Assembly: GCA_902780395.1 (NCBI GenBank)
Contig: CACZFH010000008.1
Coordinates: 33,818 to 97,817, forward strand
From: an uncultured Erysipelotrichaceae bacterium
GTDB lineage: Bacteria; Bacillota_I; Bacilli_A; RF39; UBA660
Direction of reading: 5' to 3'
Length of the DNA: 64,000 nucleotides
In this document: positions 38,025 to 46,371 of the stretch, piece by piece
How positions within the stretch are numbered: the first letter of the stretch is position 1
How the letters are laid out: each line of letters starts with the position of its first letter
Made by a program: the position numbers and the translations under genes
Notes under the pieces: generated by a model
The model's input: only the letters and a program-made list of their open reading frames with translations
Told to the model about the DNA's origin: nothing
Databases searched by the model: none

Positions 38025-38276
38025 ATGCATAAAACATATTATCCTAAAGGAGTTTGTTCCACTAAAATAGATTTTGATATTGAAGATAATAAGATTCATA
38101 ATTTAGTAGTAACAAATGGTTGCAATGGAAATTTAAAAGGGATAGCAGCCTTAGTAGAAGGACAAGATATCAAAGAAGTAGAAGCTAGGCTAAAAGGAAT
38201 TAAATGTGGTTTTAAGAATACATCTTGTCCAGATCAGATTGCTAAAGCCCTAGAAGAAGTTATAGAAAATCAATAA
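38025..38276 (+). CDS. TSCPD domain protein (TIGR03905 type)
   Basis: An 83-residue protein with YPKGVCSTKIDFDI, VTNGCNGNLKGIAALVEGQ and KNTSCPDQIAKALEE, matching the small stand-alone TSCPD family. TSCPD domains also occur at the end of some ribonucleotide reductases, and their role alone is unknown. The three cysteines (in GVCS, NGCNG and TSCPD) could bind metal. AAAGGAGG lies at the end of the FemAB-like gene and the start follows its stop directly, so the two are co-translated. Confidence 0.9.
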   Translation: MHKTYYPKGVCSTKIDFDIEDNKIHNLVVTNGCNGNLKGIAALVEGQDIKEVEARLKGIKCGFKNTSCPDQIAKALEEVIENQ

Positions 38277-38309
38277 TGACTAATAATAGCTTATATAAGT
38301 AAATTTTAT

Positions 38310-38338
38310 TTGCATTTTTATTAAGAATAGTATATTCT
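38310..38338 (+). promoter_or_regulatory. Promoter of the uracil uptake and salvage operon
   Basis: TTGCAT, a 17-base spacer and TATTCT predict a start near 38345, leaving a leader of about 180 bases before the permease. Confidence 0.7.
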
Positions 38339-38358
38339 CATATAAAGGGCGTGAAAAT

Positions 38359-38454
38359 ATGAGTAAGAAGGAAAAGCTTAATCTTATGATGATTCATAAA
38401 GAAATGGTTTCTTTCTTATTCATTTTTTTATCACTTACTATCTTATCAATTTAG
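38359..38454 (+). CDS. Putative 31-residue leader peptide upstream of the uracil permease
   Basis: The frame reads MSKKEKLNLMMIHKEMVS, followed by a hydrophobic end. It has an AGGGCG-type weak binding site. It ends exactly where a terminator hairpin begins (38453) and lies inside the leader of the uracil operon, an arrangement typical of translation-linked attenuation. It could also be a chance frame. Confidence 0.4.
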   Translation: MSKKEKLNLMMIHKEMVSFLFIFLSLTILSI

Positions 38455-38487
38455 AAGGGGGTTCTATTGGACATTCCTTCTTTTTTT
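38453..38487 (+). terminator. Terminator-like hairpin (attenuator) before the uracil permease
   Basis: AGAAGG/CCTTCT with a long 17-base loop is followed by seven T and lies 38 bases before the permease start. It probably stops part of the transcripts. I see no clear PyrR-binding consensus. Confidence 0.6.
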
Positions 38488-38524
38488 GTAAAGAAAGGCC
38501 CTAAAAAGAGAGGAGAGAGAGAAT

Positions 38525-39964
38525 ATGAATCGTCGTAAAATGGCATACGACATCGATGAAATGCCACCAATGAGAGAGTCTATAATTTTAGCATTTCAAC
38601 ACTTATTTGCAATGTTTGGAGCCACTATCTTAGTTCCAATCCTTGTAAATGCCGCTGCTGGAAAAGAAGTATTAACCATCCCAGTAGCCCTTGTTTCTTC
38701 TGGTATAGGTACATTAATCTACATACTATGTACCAAAGGAAAATCACCAGTATATTTGGGAAGTTCCTTCGCCTTTATAGTACCAGTAGCAGCTGCCTAT
38801 ACCAAAGCCGGAATTGCTGGTGCTATGACAGGTATTATGGCAGTAGGATTAATTTACATCATTGTGGCAATCATCATTAAGTTTGTAGGAAAAGATTGGC
38901 TAGAAAAACTATTACCACCTGTAGTAATAGGACCAATGATTATGATTATTGGTTTAGGATTAGCACCATCTGCCATAAGTCAAATTGGTTTAGCAAGTGG
39001 TACTGATTTAGATTGGAAAGTAATACTAGTAGCCGCTATATCATTTTTAACAACAGCAATTGTTATGACCAAAGCCAAAGGCTTCTTCAAAATTATTCCC
39101 TTCTTAATAGGAATAATTATTGGATATATTGTAGCAGTATGTTTAGGAATGATTGATTTCAAACCTGTTGCAGAAGCTAGTTGGTTTAGTATTCCTAAGT
39201 TTAAAATATTATTCAAAGATTATCAATTAAACTTTTCAGCATTAATGACTATCGCACCAATTGCTTTAGTAACAATGTGTGAACACATAGGAGATCATAC
39301 TTCACTAAGTAACATTATAGGAAGAGATTTAATAAAAGAACCAGGTCTAGATAGAACTCTATTAGGAGATGGTATTGCTACCTTAGTAGCTGGATTACTA
39401 GGAGGACCTGCCAATACAACTTATGGAGAAAATACTTCTGTAGTTGGAATGACAAAAGTAGCTAGTGTAAAAGTAATAGGACTTGCTGCTATATTTGCTA
39501 TTATCATTGGTTTCCTAGGCAAATTTACTGCCCTAGTATCAACAATTCCAAATGCCGTATTAGGAGGAGTTTCTTTATTACTATATGGATTTATAGCAGT
39601 AAATGGATTAAAAGTATTAATAAAAAATCAAGTTAACTTTGAAGATCCTAAAAACGTAATAGTAGCTTCATCTATGTTAGTACTAGGACTAGGAGGAGCA
39701 GCAGTATCTATCGTAAGTGGAGACTTATCACTAACCATCTCTGGAATGAGTTTAGCAGCTATTATTGGTATCCTTTTATGTAGTTTATTACCAAAAGAAG
39801 AAAAACCAGTAGCAACTCTAATAACAGAAGATGCAAGAACTACGAAACAAGATATGAATAAATTAAAAAAAGATATTAAAGATGAATTAACTGTAGAGTT
39901 AAAAGAAGATATATTAAAAGCAATCAAAGATGAAATGAATAAACCAAATAAAAAGAGAAAATAA
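38525..39964 (+). CDS. Uracil permease (NCS2 family)
   Basis: It imports uracil by proton symport. It has 479 residues and about 14 membrane segments, with the NCS2 landmarks QHLFAMFGATILVPIL, KGKSPVYLGSSFAFI, CEHIGDHTSLSNIIGRDL and GGPANTTYGENTSVVGMTKVAS. The uracil-binding glutamate is expected in the CEHIGD and TYGEN segments. The C-terminus has an unusual charged helical tail of about 50 residues (TKQDMNKLKKDIKDELTVEL). It is followed 11 bases later by upp, so import and first use of uracil are made together. The leader carries an attenuator-like hairpin. Confidence 0.93.
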   Translation: MNRRKMAYDIDEMPPMRESIILAFQHLFAMFGATILVPILVNAAAGKEVLTIPVALVSSGIGTLIYILCTKGKSPVYLGSSFAFIVPVAAAYTKAGIAGAMTGIMAVGLIYIIVAIIIKFVGKDWLEKLLPPVVIGPMIMIIGLGLAPSAISQIGLASGTDLDWKVILVAAISFLTTAIVMTKAKGFFKIIPFLIGIIIGYIVAVCLGMIDFKPVAEASWFSIPKFKILFKDYQLNFSALMTIAPIALVTMCEHIGDHTSLSNIIGRDLIKEPGLDRTLLGDGIATLVAGLLGGPANTTYGENTSVVGMTKVASVKVIGLAAIFAIIIGFLGKFTALVSTIPNAVLGGVSLLLYGFIAVNGLKVLIKNQVNFEDPKNVIVASSMLVLGLGGAAVSIVSGDLSLTISGMSLAAIIGILLCSLLPKEEKPVATLITEDARTTKQDMNKLKKDIKDELTVELKEDILKAIKDEMNKPNKKRK

Positions 39965-39975
39965 GAGGAGGAACC

Positions 39976-40602
39976 ATGGAAGTAGTAGAATTAAATCATC
40001 CCTTAATTGAACATAAATTATCTATACTAAGAGATGAAAAAACAGGAACTAAGGAATTTCGAGAAATAATAGGAGAAATTGCTAGTGTATTATGTTATGA
40101 AGCAATGAAGGATGTAAAATTAAAGGAAGTAGAAATTAAAACGCCACTAGAAAAAATGAAAATAGGGCAATTAGAAGAAGATAATTATGCCTTCGTCCCA
40201 ATCTTAAGAGCCGGAATGGGTATGCTAGATGGAGTAATTACAGTAGTACCAAATGCCAAAATAGGACACATAGGAATGTATCGTAATGAGAAAACATTTG
40301 AGCCAGTAAATTATTTCTTTAAAGTACCAAAAGACATTGAAAAAAGAGAAGTCTTTTTACTAGACCCTATGTTAGCAACTGGTGGAAGTGCTTGTGATGC
40401 GATTGAATTATTGAAATCAAAAGGAGTCAAAAAGATTAACTTTCTTTGTATAATTGCTGCTCCAGAAGGTTTAAAAGTAGTAACAGAAAAACATCCAGAT
40501 GTCAAAATATTCTGTGCTCATATTGATAGAGAATTAAATGAAAATAAATATATTTGTCCAGGCTTAGGAGATGCTGGAGATCGTATATATGGAACAAAAT
40601 AA
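39976..40602 (+). CDS. upp: Uracil phosphoribosyltransferase
   Basis: It makes UMP from uracil and PRPP in the cytoplasm. It has 208 residues, the usual length. The N-terminus VVELNHPLIEHKLSILRDEKT, the ILRAGMGMLDGV segment, the PRPP loop LLDPMLATGGSACDAIE and the C-terminal CPGLGDAGDRIYGTK are all diagnostic. AAGAGGAGG precedes the ATG. It forms an operon with the uracil permease and is closed by a terminator. Confidence 0.97.
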   Translation: MEVVELNHPLIEHKLSILRDEKTGTKEFREIIGEIASVLCYEAMKDVKLKEVEIKTPLEKMKIGQLEEDNYAFVPILRAGMGMLDGVITVVPNAKIGHIGMYRNEKTFEPVNYFFKVPKDIEKREVFLLDPMLATGGSACDAIELLKSKGVKKINFLCIIAAPEGLKVVTEKHPDVKIFCAHIDRELNENKYICPGLGDAGDRIYGTK

Positions 40603-40628
40603 AGTCACAACAGTGACTTTATTTTTTA
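40601..40628 (+). terminator. Terminator after upp
   Basis: AAAGTCAC/GTGACTTT with a 4-base loop followed by a T-rich tract. It overlaps the upp stop codon. Confidence 0.85.
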
Positions 40629-40678
40629 CTTTACATAAAGCTAATCAAAAAATGGTATAATAAATTAGAGGTGTCTTT

Positions 40679-41884
40679 ATGAAAAAAAGAGTCATCATAG
40701 CAGTAGGAATTATTACAGGAATAATACTAATCGTTATAGGAATGAGAATTTATAATCAATATAAAGTTAATCATGCTATAAAAATAGTAGAATTAAACAC
40801 TAATGAAGTAGAAGTATTTTCTAAAATAAGATTAAAAGATTTAATAAAAACTATAAATGGAAAACTAATTAGTAATCCCCTAATAGATACAACGAAGGTT
40901 AAAGAACAGGAAATAACTTTTAATTATATAACTGACAAAAATCTAACAGTACCATATACCATAAGAATAAAAGTAATAGATAAAACACCTCCTATTATCT
41001 ATCAACCGTCTTCCTATACAGTAATAGTTAATGAAACTACTAAAAAAGAATTAGAAAAGTCTTTCTTTTGTGGAGATAACTATGATTCTAATCCAAAATG
41101 TACATTAGAAGGAGACTTAGATTTTAATACTCCTGGAGAATATCAAGCAACTTTTATAGGAAAAGATTCTTCCAACAACATTTCGACTCATCCTTTTATA
41201 TTAAAAGTAAAAGAAAAAAACAATAATAGTACAAACATTTCTTCAAATCAATCTTATACAGATTTTAATAGTATTTTACATGACTATAAAAATAAGAATA
41301 ATAAGATAGGAATTGATATTTCTCATTGGCAAGGAAAAATAGATTTTAATAAAGTAAAAGAAAGTGGAGTAGAATTTGTTTACATAAGAGTAGGGCGAGG
41401 TAATGGTATAGGTAAAGAATATGTTTTAGATGATAGATTTAAAGAATATATCAAAGGTTTTAACAAAGCAAAAATACCAGTAGGTATCTATTTTTATTCA
41501 AATGCTAATAGTAAGGAAGATGCCAAAAAGGAAGCTAAGTGGGTATTATCTAAAATAAAGAAATATCAAGTAGATTTAGAAATTGTCTTTGACTGGGAAA
41601 ATTGGAACTATTTCCAAGAATATGATTTAAGTTTTTATTCATTAACAGAGATAGCTAAAACTTTTATTAAAACAGTTGAAAAAGAAGGCTATCAAGGAAT
41701 GCTATATTCCTCAAAAAACTATCTTGAAAATATTTGGTTTCCTCTAAAATCAAATATATGGTTAGCGCACTATACCAAAAAAACAGATTACGAAGGGCCA
41801 TATAAAGTATGGCAAATCTGTAATGATGGAAAAGTTGATGGAATCAATGATAATCTAGTAGATATTGATATTAGATATTATTAA
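40679..41884 (+). CDS. Membrane-anchored GH25 lysozyme with Ig-like domain
   Basis: A muramidase held at the outer membrane face. It has 401 residues with one N-terminal membrane segment (about 5-22), a weakly conserved Ig-like region, a DUF5011-type domain (about 100-178: TPPIIYQPSSYTV...NTPGEYQATFIGKDSSNN) and GH25 at about 205-401. GH25 landmarks are IGIDISHWQGKIDF, VYIRVGRG, VFDWENW (catalytic Asp/Glu), NIWLAHY and VWQICNDGKVDG. Unlike the frame-broken GH25 at 17-19 kb it is intact and has no wall-binding repeats, so the cell keeps one working lysozyme of this class here. Confidence 0.93.
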   Translation: MKKRVIIAVGIITGIILIVIGMRIYNQYKVNHAIKIVELNTNEVEVFSKIRLKDLIKTINGKLISNPLIDTTKVKEQEITFNYITDKNLTVPYTIRIKVIDKTPPIIYQPSSYTVIVNETTKKELEKSFFCGDNYDSNPKCTLEGDLDFNTPGEYQATFIGKDSSNNISTHPFILKVKEKNNNSTNISSNQSYTDFNSILHDYKNKNNKIGIDISHWQGKIDFNKVKESGVEFVYIRVGRGNGIGKEYVLDDRFKEYIKGFNKAKIPVGIYFYSNANSKEDAKKEAKWVLSKIKKYQVDLEIVFDWENWNYFQEYDLSFYSLTEIAKTFIKTVEKEGYQGMLYSSKNYLENIWFPLKSNIWLAHYTKKTDYEGPYKVWQICNDGKVDGINDNLVDIDIRYY

Positions 41885-41925
41885 AAACAGTATACTCTAT
41901 TATTTTAGAGTATACTGTTTTATTA
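41884..41925. terminator. Strong bidirectional terminator
   Basis: A perfect 15-bp stem (41884-41898 with 41907-41921), an 8-base loop and A/T tracts on both sides lie between the GH25 gene and the minus-strand genes. Confidence 0.9.
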
Positions 41926-41992
41926 CATCTTCAGAATGTTTCAAATCTTTAATTTCATCATCAAATTCATTAATCTTTTATTGTAAATAAAA

Positions 41993-42814
41993 CTATTTAC
42001 AATATATCTTTTCTTCATCATCGTCAAAACTATCAAAACTATTCCAATACTTTTGATAAATACTTTCGGTATTATATACCATATGATAAATAGAAATAGG
42101 AATCCTTTTAAGTATTTCATCTTGATTGTCAATAAGTAGTTGTGCCAAAGAAGCTTTTCTATCACTTCTTTTTGAATGAACCACTTCTTGATCTAACTCT
42201 CTAAAATCAAGATTACATGTAATTGATCCATCCCCAATAATATTTATCTTATAATTAAAACCACTTCCTAAATCAAGTCCACTAAAAGAAGAATCTTTAT
42301 AAGTCATTCTAACAATCCCTAGACAATCACGATATTCAAAATAATCTTCCATAGTTGTAAAAAGTTCTAAGAAATCATCATAATAATAATTTACTACATT
42401 TTTTAAAGCAAATTGTTGATAAAAAGAACTCTTAATCTTATTACCATTAATAGAATCGTAGTAATATTCATCATCATATCTAAAAAAATCACTATTATAC
42501 TCTTTCTTTAGTAAAAAGAACAATTCTTCTTTTTCCAAAATATGAACTAATCTAAGCCAAAGCCACATTTCTTCACAGTCACGATAAATACTGTAGTAAT
42601 AAGGAAAAACACTAATCTTATATAAAGGTTCATCATCCGATGTATGAGAAGAATATTCCAAAAAAGCCTTATTAAACGGCCTAAAATATTTACGTATGAT
42701 TCGCAAATAATCATATAGACTTGCTTTCTCCTCTGTCTTTATAACATTTTCTTTGCTTAAAATATCTTTTATTTTAGAAACACCATCATTATATTCTTCA
42801 CTATAGCTTTTCAT
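41993..42814 (-). CDS. Hypothetical acidic cytoplasmic protein
   Basis: I do not recognise this 273-residue protein. It has no signal peptide or membrane segment and is rich in Tyr, Asp and Phe, with stretches such as YRDCEEMWLWLRLVHILEKEELFFLL and SFSGLDLGSGFNYKINIIGDGSITCNLDF. The second suggests a beta-hairpin core. AGGTGACTTT precedes the ATG. It follows the S4-domain gene on the same strand with a 60-base gap; a functional tie is not shown. Confidence 0.65.
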   Translation of the reverse strand: MKSYSEEYNDGVSKIKDILSKENVIKTEEKASLYDYLRIIRKYFRPFNKAFLEYSSHTSDDEPLYKISVFPYYYSIYRDCEEMWLWLRLVHILEKEELFFLLKKEYNSDFFRYDDEYYYDSINGNKIKSSFYQQFALKNVVNYYYDDFLELFTTMEDYFEYRDCLGIVRMTYKDSSFSGLDLGSGFNYKINIIGDGSITCNLDFRELDQEVVHSKRSDRKASLAQLLIDNQDEILKRIPISIYHMVYNTESIYQKYWNSFDSFDDDEEKIYCK

Positions 42815-42874
42815 AAAGTCACCTCAGTAGAGCATATTATAACAAATAATAGGTAATATTTCAATAAAAAAGTA

Positions 42875-43555
42875 CTATAAATATTTAAGTACTTCAACAA
42901 TTAAATGCTTACTTTTAGTCAATTTAATAACACCATTATATTTATATTTACCAATACGTCTTATACTAAAAATATCTCCTTCTTTTAATTTATAAGAACC
43001 ATCTTTTAAATAATCATGATTTAGTAGAATTTCTTTTCTTTTAATAACCTCATCAATACTACTTCTTCCTTTATGAATAATAGTAGAAATAATAGTATCA
43101 ATTCTATTACTAGAAACAATATATTCAATTTTTTCATATTTTCTCTCATAATTTTTTAAAGTATCAATAGGTAATTCTTCTAATTCAATAGAACTATTTT
43201 TAATCATCAAAAAATTACTTTCAAAATAATTACGTATCATAGGAAGTATATAAATATAATAATGATTATCTATTATTAAAATATCTCCAAACATTTCTTT
43301 AGCAATAGAAATAGAAAATAAAGCCCCTAAAATATCTTGATGTCTTATAGGAACCTTTACCTTTATTTCATATAATAATACCTCTGGTATTTTTTCACAG
43401 TATAAGATGACTTTTTCACTATCTTTATAAGGATAATATATAGAATAATCATTTTTTTTTAATTTACTTTTAATCTGTATTAATTCTTTTGGATCTAGAA
43501 AAAAAGTTGAGTTTTGTCTCATTAATCGATTAATATTTTTTTCAATAAAATACAT
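42875..43555 (-). CDS. YlmH-like S4 RNA-binding protein
   Basis: YlmH-type proteins bind ribosomes or tRNA through a C-terminal S4 domain and are tied to rescue of stalled 50S subunits and to the division gene cluster. It has 226 residues. The N-terminal half has VKVPIRHQDILGALFSISIAKEMFGDILI, a YlmH signature. The S4 domain (about 150-226) has SSNRIDTIISTIIHKGRSSIDEVIKRKEILLNHDYLKDG and KEGDIFSIRRIGKYKYNGV. It is somewhat shorter than the usual 257 residues and is not in a division cluster here. GAGGTATT precedes the start. Confidence 0.85.
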   Translation of the reverse strand: MYFIEKNINRLMRQNSTFFLDPKELIQIKSKLKKNDYSIYYPYKDSEKVILYCEKIPEVLLYEIKVKVPIRHQDILGALFSISIAKEMFGDILIIDNHYYIYILPMIRNYFESNFLMIKNSSIELEELPIDTLKNYERKYEKIEYIVSSNRIDTIISTIIHKGRSSIDEVIKRKEILLNHDYLKDGSYKLKEGDIFSIRRIGKYKYNGVIKLTKSKHLIVEVLKYL

Positions 43556-43609
43556 AGTAATACCTCAACAACATTATATATCATAAAAAAGAAATAGCCC
43601 AAGCTATTT

Positions 43610-44038
43610 CTATAAATACTCTTTTAATTTTTCAACATATTGTTCTTGCATACTCTCATATTCCTTACATATCTTATGAACTTTCTTATCCATCGTTTTA
43701 TGATTTAAAATCTTTCTTCCCTCTATAATTCCCATTGTTGTTCCTCGTATTAATAAATCGGCGAGATTAGAAACACTATTATCTAGTACAGTATCTTTTT
43801 GAATTCCATACCAAGTCATAGCTTTAACCATCGCATTAGTCTCATGAATATCACTTGTTGTATAGTCTTTATATAGTAAATCAATACGTCCTGCTATATC
43901 ATCATATTCTACTAATTGTTTTTCCAATAGTTCCAAAAAACTATTTTCCTCCACTTTAGGAATGATAAAATTAAGAGCATCTATTCCCATACAACAACCT
44001 TTATGTAATTCATCTAATATATTAATATTATTATCCAT
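43610..44038 (-). CDS. Small helical-bundle protein, function unknown
   Basis: This 142-residue, mainly helical protein has ILDELHKGCCMGIDALNFIIPKVEENSFLELLEKQLVEYDDIAGRI. The regular helices and internal similarity suggest a ferritin-like four-helix bundle (DUF2383-like), but no di-iron ligand set is obvious. The ATG at 44038 is chosen because GAGGAGGTATTT lies upstream; a longer reading would start in the divergent promoter region. It is transcribed away from the P-type ATPase gene. Confidence 0.7.
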   Translation of the reverse strand: MDNNINILDELHKGCCMGIDALNFIIPKVEENSFLELLEKQLVEYDDIAGRIDLLYKDYTTSDIHETNAMVKAMTWYGIQKDTVLDNSVSNLADLLIRGTTMGIIEGRKILNHKTMDKKVHKICKEYESMQEQYVEKLKEYL

Positions 44039-44091
44039 AAATACCTCCTCTAATAGATTGAACAAAAAGGTAAAAAATATACCTCAAATTA

Positions 44092-44121
44092 TTTACAAAG
44101 AGAAAGAAACAGGTATATGAT
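44092..44121 (+). promoter_or_regulatory. Promoter of the P-type ATPase gene
   Basis: TTTACA, an 18-base spacer and TATGAT lie in the divergent gap. Confidence 0.6.
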
Positions 44122-44157
44122 AATGATAAGAAAGAAAACAAATAATAGGAGTAGCAA

Positions 44158-46332
44158 ATGAAAAAAGTAGTATTAAAAATTACTGGTATGAAAGATTTAA
44201 ATGACTCTCTAAAAGTTGAAAAAACTTTATCCAAAAACAAAAGTATTAAAAGTGCTTTAGCAGATCATAAAGAAAAATCTTTAACCATTAAATATAAAGA
44301 TAATATAAATATAAAAGAAATAGAAGAAATAGTAGAACAATTAGGTTATAAATCACTAGGAGTAAAAATCTTAGAAAAAGAAAAAAAGTTCTCCATAATA
44401 CCTCTAATAGTAATAGGAATTATCATTACTATTATTTTGTATTATCTATTAGCTTATACTTTTCCATTACCCAAAAAAATATTTTTTTCCAAATCAACTG
44501 AAAATATTATTCTTTTAACCATTACCATTATTTTAATTCTTTATAATCTAAAAGATTTATGGGATGGCTTTAAGAAACTAATTATTGGAAAATGTAATAT
44601 CAATTCCTTAGTATTAATAACCACCATTTTGACATTATTATATGCTCTAGATACGATTTATTTAAATAATATGACCACATACTTAGAAGCCTTAATTGTT
44701 ATTTTATATTTTCAAAAAATAGCCCAATACATAGAATATCGAAGAGTATTAAAAATGAATTCTGAAATCAAACAAATTGCAACTACCAATATTCAACGAG
44801 TAAAAAGAATTGTAAATGGATCACATGAAGAAATAAAACTAGAAGATTTAGAAGTAAATGATAATATTATTTGTCTTCCTGGGGATAAAGTATTTGTCGA
44901 TGGAATATTAAAAGAAGGAACAACTCATTTTGATGAATCTCCAATAACTGGAAGTAGTATTCCTATTGAGAAAAATAAAAATAGTCATATTATTTCAGGA
45001 AGTGTTAATTGTGAAAATGAAATATCTTATATTGTTGAAAAAAAAGTAAAAGACTCTTATATCTCTATACTAAAAGAACAATTAGTAGAAGATTTAAAAA
45101 AGAAACAAAAAGGTTCTAAAAGAATAGATCGATTCTGTAACTTTTTTGTACCATTTGTCATTATTGGAGTAATAATCTTATTTGCTTTAGTATGGCTTCA
45201 AACAGATGAGCTACACATAGCCTTTACAAAGTCTATTACAACATTATTATTATTTACTTCTATAGGTTATTTGTATATAACTCCTCTTAGTTTTTCAAAA
45301 ATATCCAAAGAGGCTAGTAAAAAAGGATTAATTATGAAATCAGTAAATGTCCTAGAAAAAATAAGAAAAATAGATACCATTGTCTTAGATAAAACAGGAA
45401 CTCTAACGAATGGTTATCTTAGTGTCTCTAGAATAAATAATCATTCTGAAGAAACCGATAAGAAATTATTAGAAATCTTAGGATCTATTGAAAAACATAG
45501 TAATCACCCCCTAGCCAAAGGAATTATAAAGTATTTAAGAAGTGAAAAAATAAAAGCCAATATAGATTTTATAACAGAAGATTTAATTGGTTATGGAGTA
45601 AAAGCTCAAGAAGGGAATACAGTATATTATGCTTGTAGTGGAGAATTATTAGAAAAGTTAGATGTTATTAATTCTTATAAAGAAGAAGAAAGAAAGATGA
45701 AAGTAGAAGGAAACTATGTTATTTACTTAGTAAAAAATAAAAAAGTAATAGCAACTTTTGGCTTAAAAGATATTCCTAGAAAAGAATCAAAGAAAGTACT
45801 AAATCTTTTAAAAGAAAGAAAATATAATATTGTTCTTTTATCAGGAGATAATGAAATAGTAACTTCCAAAATTGCTAAAGATTTAGGTATAACAAATGTC
45901 GTAGCAGGTCTAAATAGTGAAGGAAAAAAAGACTATATCAACCAATTAAAAAAAGAAGGGAAAAAAGTAATGGTAGTAGGAGATGGCTTAAATGATTCAT
46001 TAGCCTTTGCCAATGCTTCTATGGGAGTAGCTCTCATGAATACCAATGAATTAGCTCTTTTATCATCAGATGTTGTTTTAACAACCAACAACTTATTTAA
46101 AATACTAGATATACTTATATTAAGCAAAAACACTTTAAAACAAATTAAACAAAATATTTGGATTTCTGTTTTAACATCTATTTTCTTCTTTATTATATCA
46201 ATAGGATTTATATCAACAATAAAACCAACTCCATTGTGGATTATCTTTAGTATGGTTATGAATCTATTACTAATAACAGTCAATAGTAAAAAATCAATTA
46301 TTAAAGAAGTTGTCATATCTCACAAAAAATGA
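44158..46332 (+). CDS. P1B-type ATPase lacking the metal-binding cysteines
   Basis: The fold is a heavy-metal P-type ATPase of 724 residues. An HMA-like N-terminal domain (1-70) lacks its CxxC. Eight membrane segments are predicted. The actuator has the TGSS variant in ESPITGSSIPIEKN, and phosphorylation Asp411 is in LDKTGTLTNG. SNHPLAKGI is the HP motif and GDGLNDSLAFANA the hinge. The metal-site motif in segment 6, normally CPC/SPC/TPC, reads Thr375-Pro-Leu. The usual YN and MxxSS of the last segments are also missing. The engine is intact but the substrate is probably not copper or zinc. It could be an alkaline cation or another ion; this is inference. GGAGTAGCAA precedes the ATG. Confidence 0.85.
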   Translation: MKKVVLKITGMKDLNDSLKVEKTLSKNKSIKSALADHKEKSLTIKYKDNINIKEIEEIVEQLGYKSLGVKILEKEKKFSIIPLIVIGIIITIILYYLLAYTFPLPKKIFFSKSTENIILLTITIILILYNLKDLWDGFKKLIIGKCNINSLVLITTILTLLYALDTIYLNNMTTYLEALIVILYFQKIAQYIEYRRVLKMNSEIKQIATTNIQRVKRIVNGSHEEIKLEDLEVNDNIICLPGDKVFVDGILKEGTTHFDESPITGSSIPIEKNKNSHIISGSVNCENEISYIVEKKVKDSYISILKEQLVEDLKKKQKGSKRIDRFCNFFVPFVIIGVIILFALVWLQTDELHIAFTKSITTLLLFTSIGYLYITPLSFSKISKEASKKGLIMKSVNVLEKIRKIDTIVLDKTGTLTNGYLSVSRINNHSEETDKKLLEILGSIEKHSNHPLAKGIIKYLRSEKIKANIDFITEDLIGYGVKAQEGNTVYYACSGELLEKLDVINSYKEEERKMKVEGNYVIYLVKNKKVIATFGLKDIPRKESKKVLNLLKERKYNIVLLSGDNEIVTSKIAKDLGITNVVAGLNSEGKKDYINQLKKEGKKVMVVGDGLNDSLAFANASMGVALMNTNELALLSSDVVLTTNNLFKILDILILSKNTLKQIKQNIWISVLTSIFFFIISIGFISTIKPTPLWIIFSMVMNLLLITVNSKKSIIKEVVISHKK

Positions 46333-46338
46333 TATAAT
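46310..46338 (+). promoter_or_regulatory. Promoter of mnmA
   Basis: TTGTCA, a 17-base spacer and TATAAT. It overlaps the end of the ATPase gene. Confidence 0.85.
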
Positions 46339-46371
46339 AAAGCGACGGAAAACAAAGAAAAAGGTGATAGC

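Noticed and set aside
38453..38525. PyrR-binding attenuator
   Set aside because: The conserved PyrR-binding loop could not be found; only a generic terminator is supported.
40630..40661. TTTACA/TATAAT promoter before the second GH25 gene
   Set aside because: The spacer is 20 bases, too long to list with confidence, although the TATAAT may be used.
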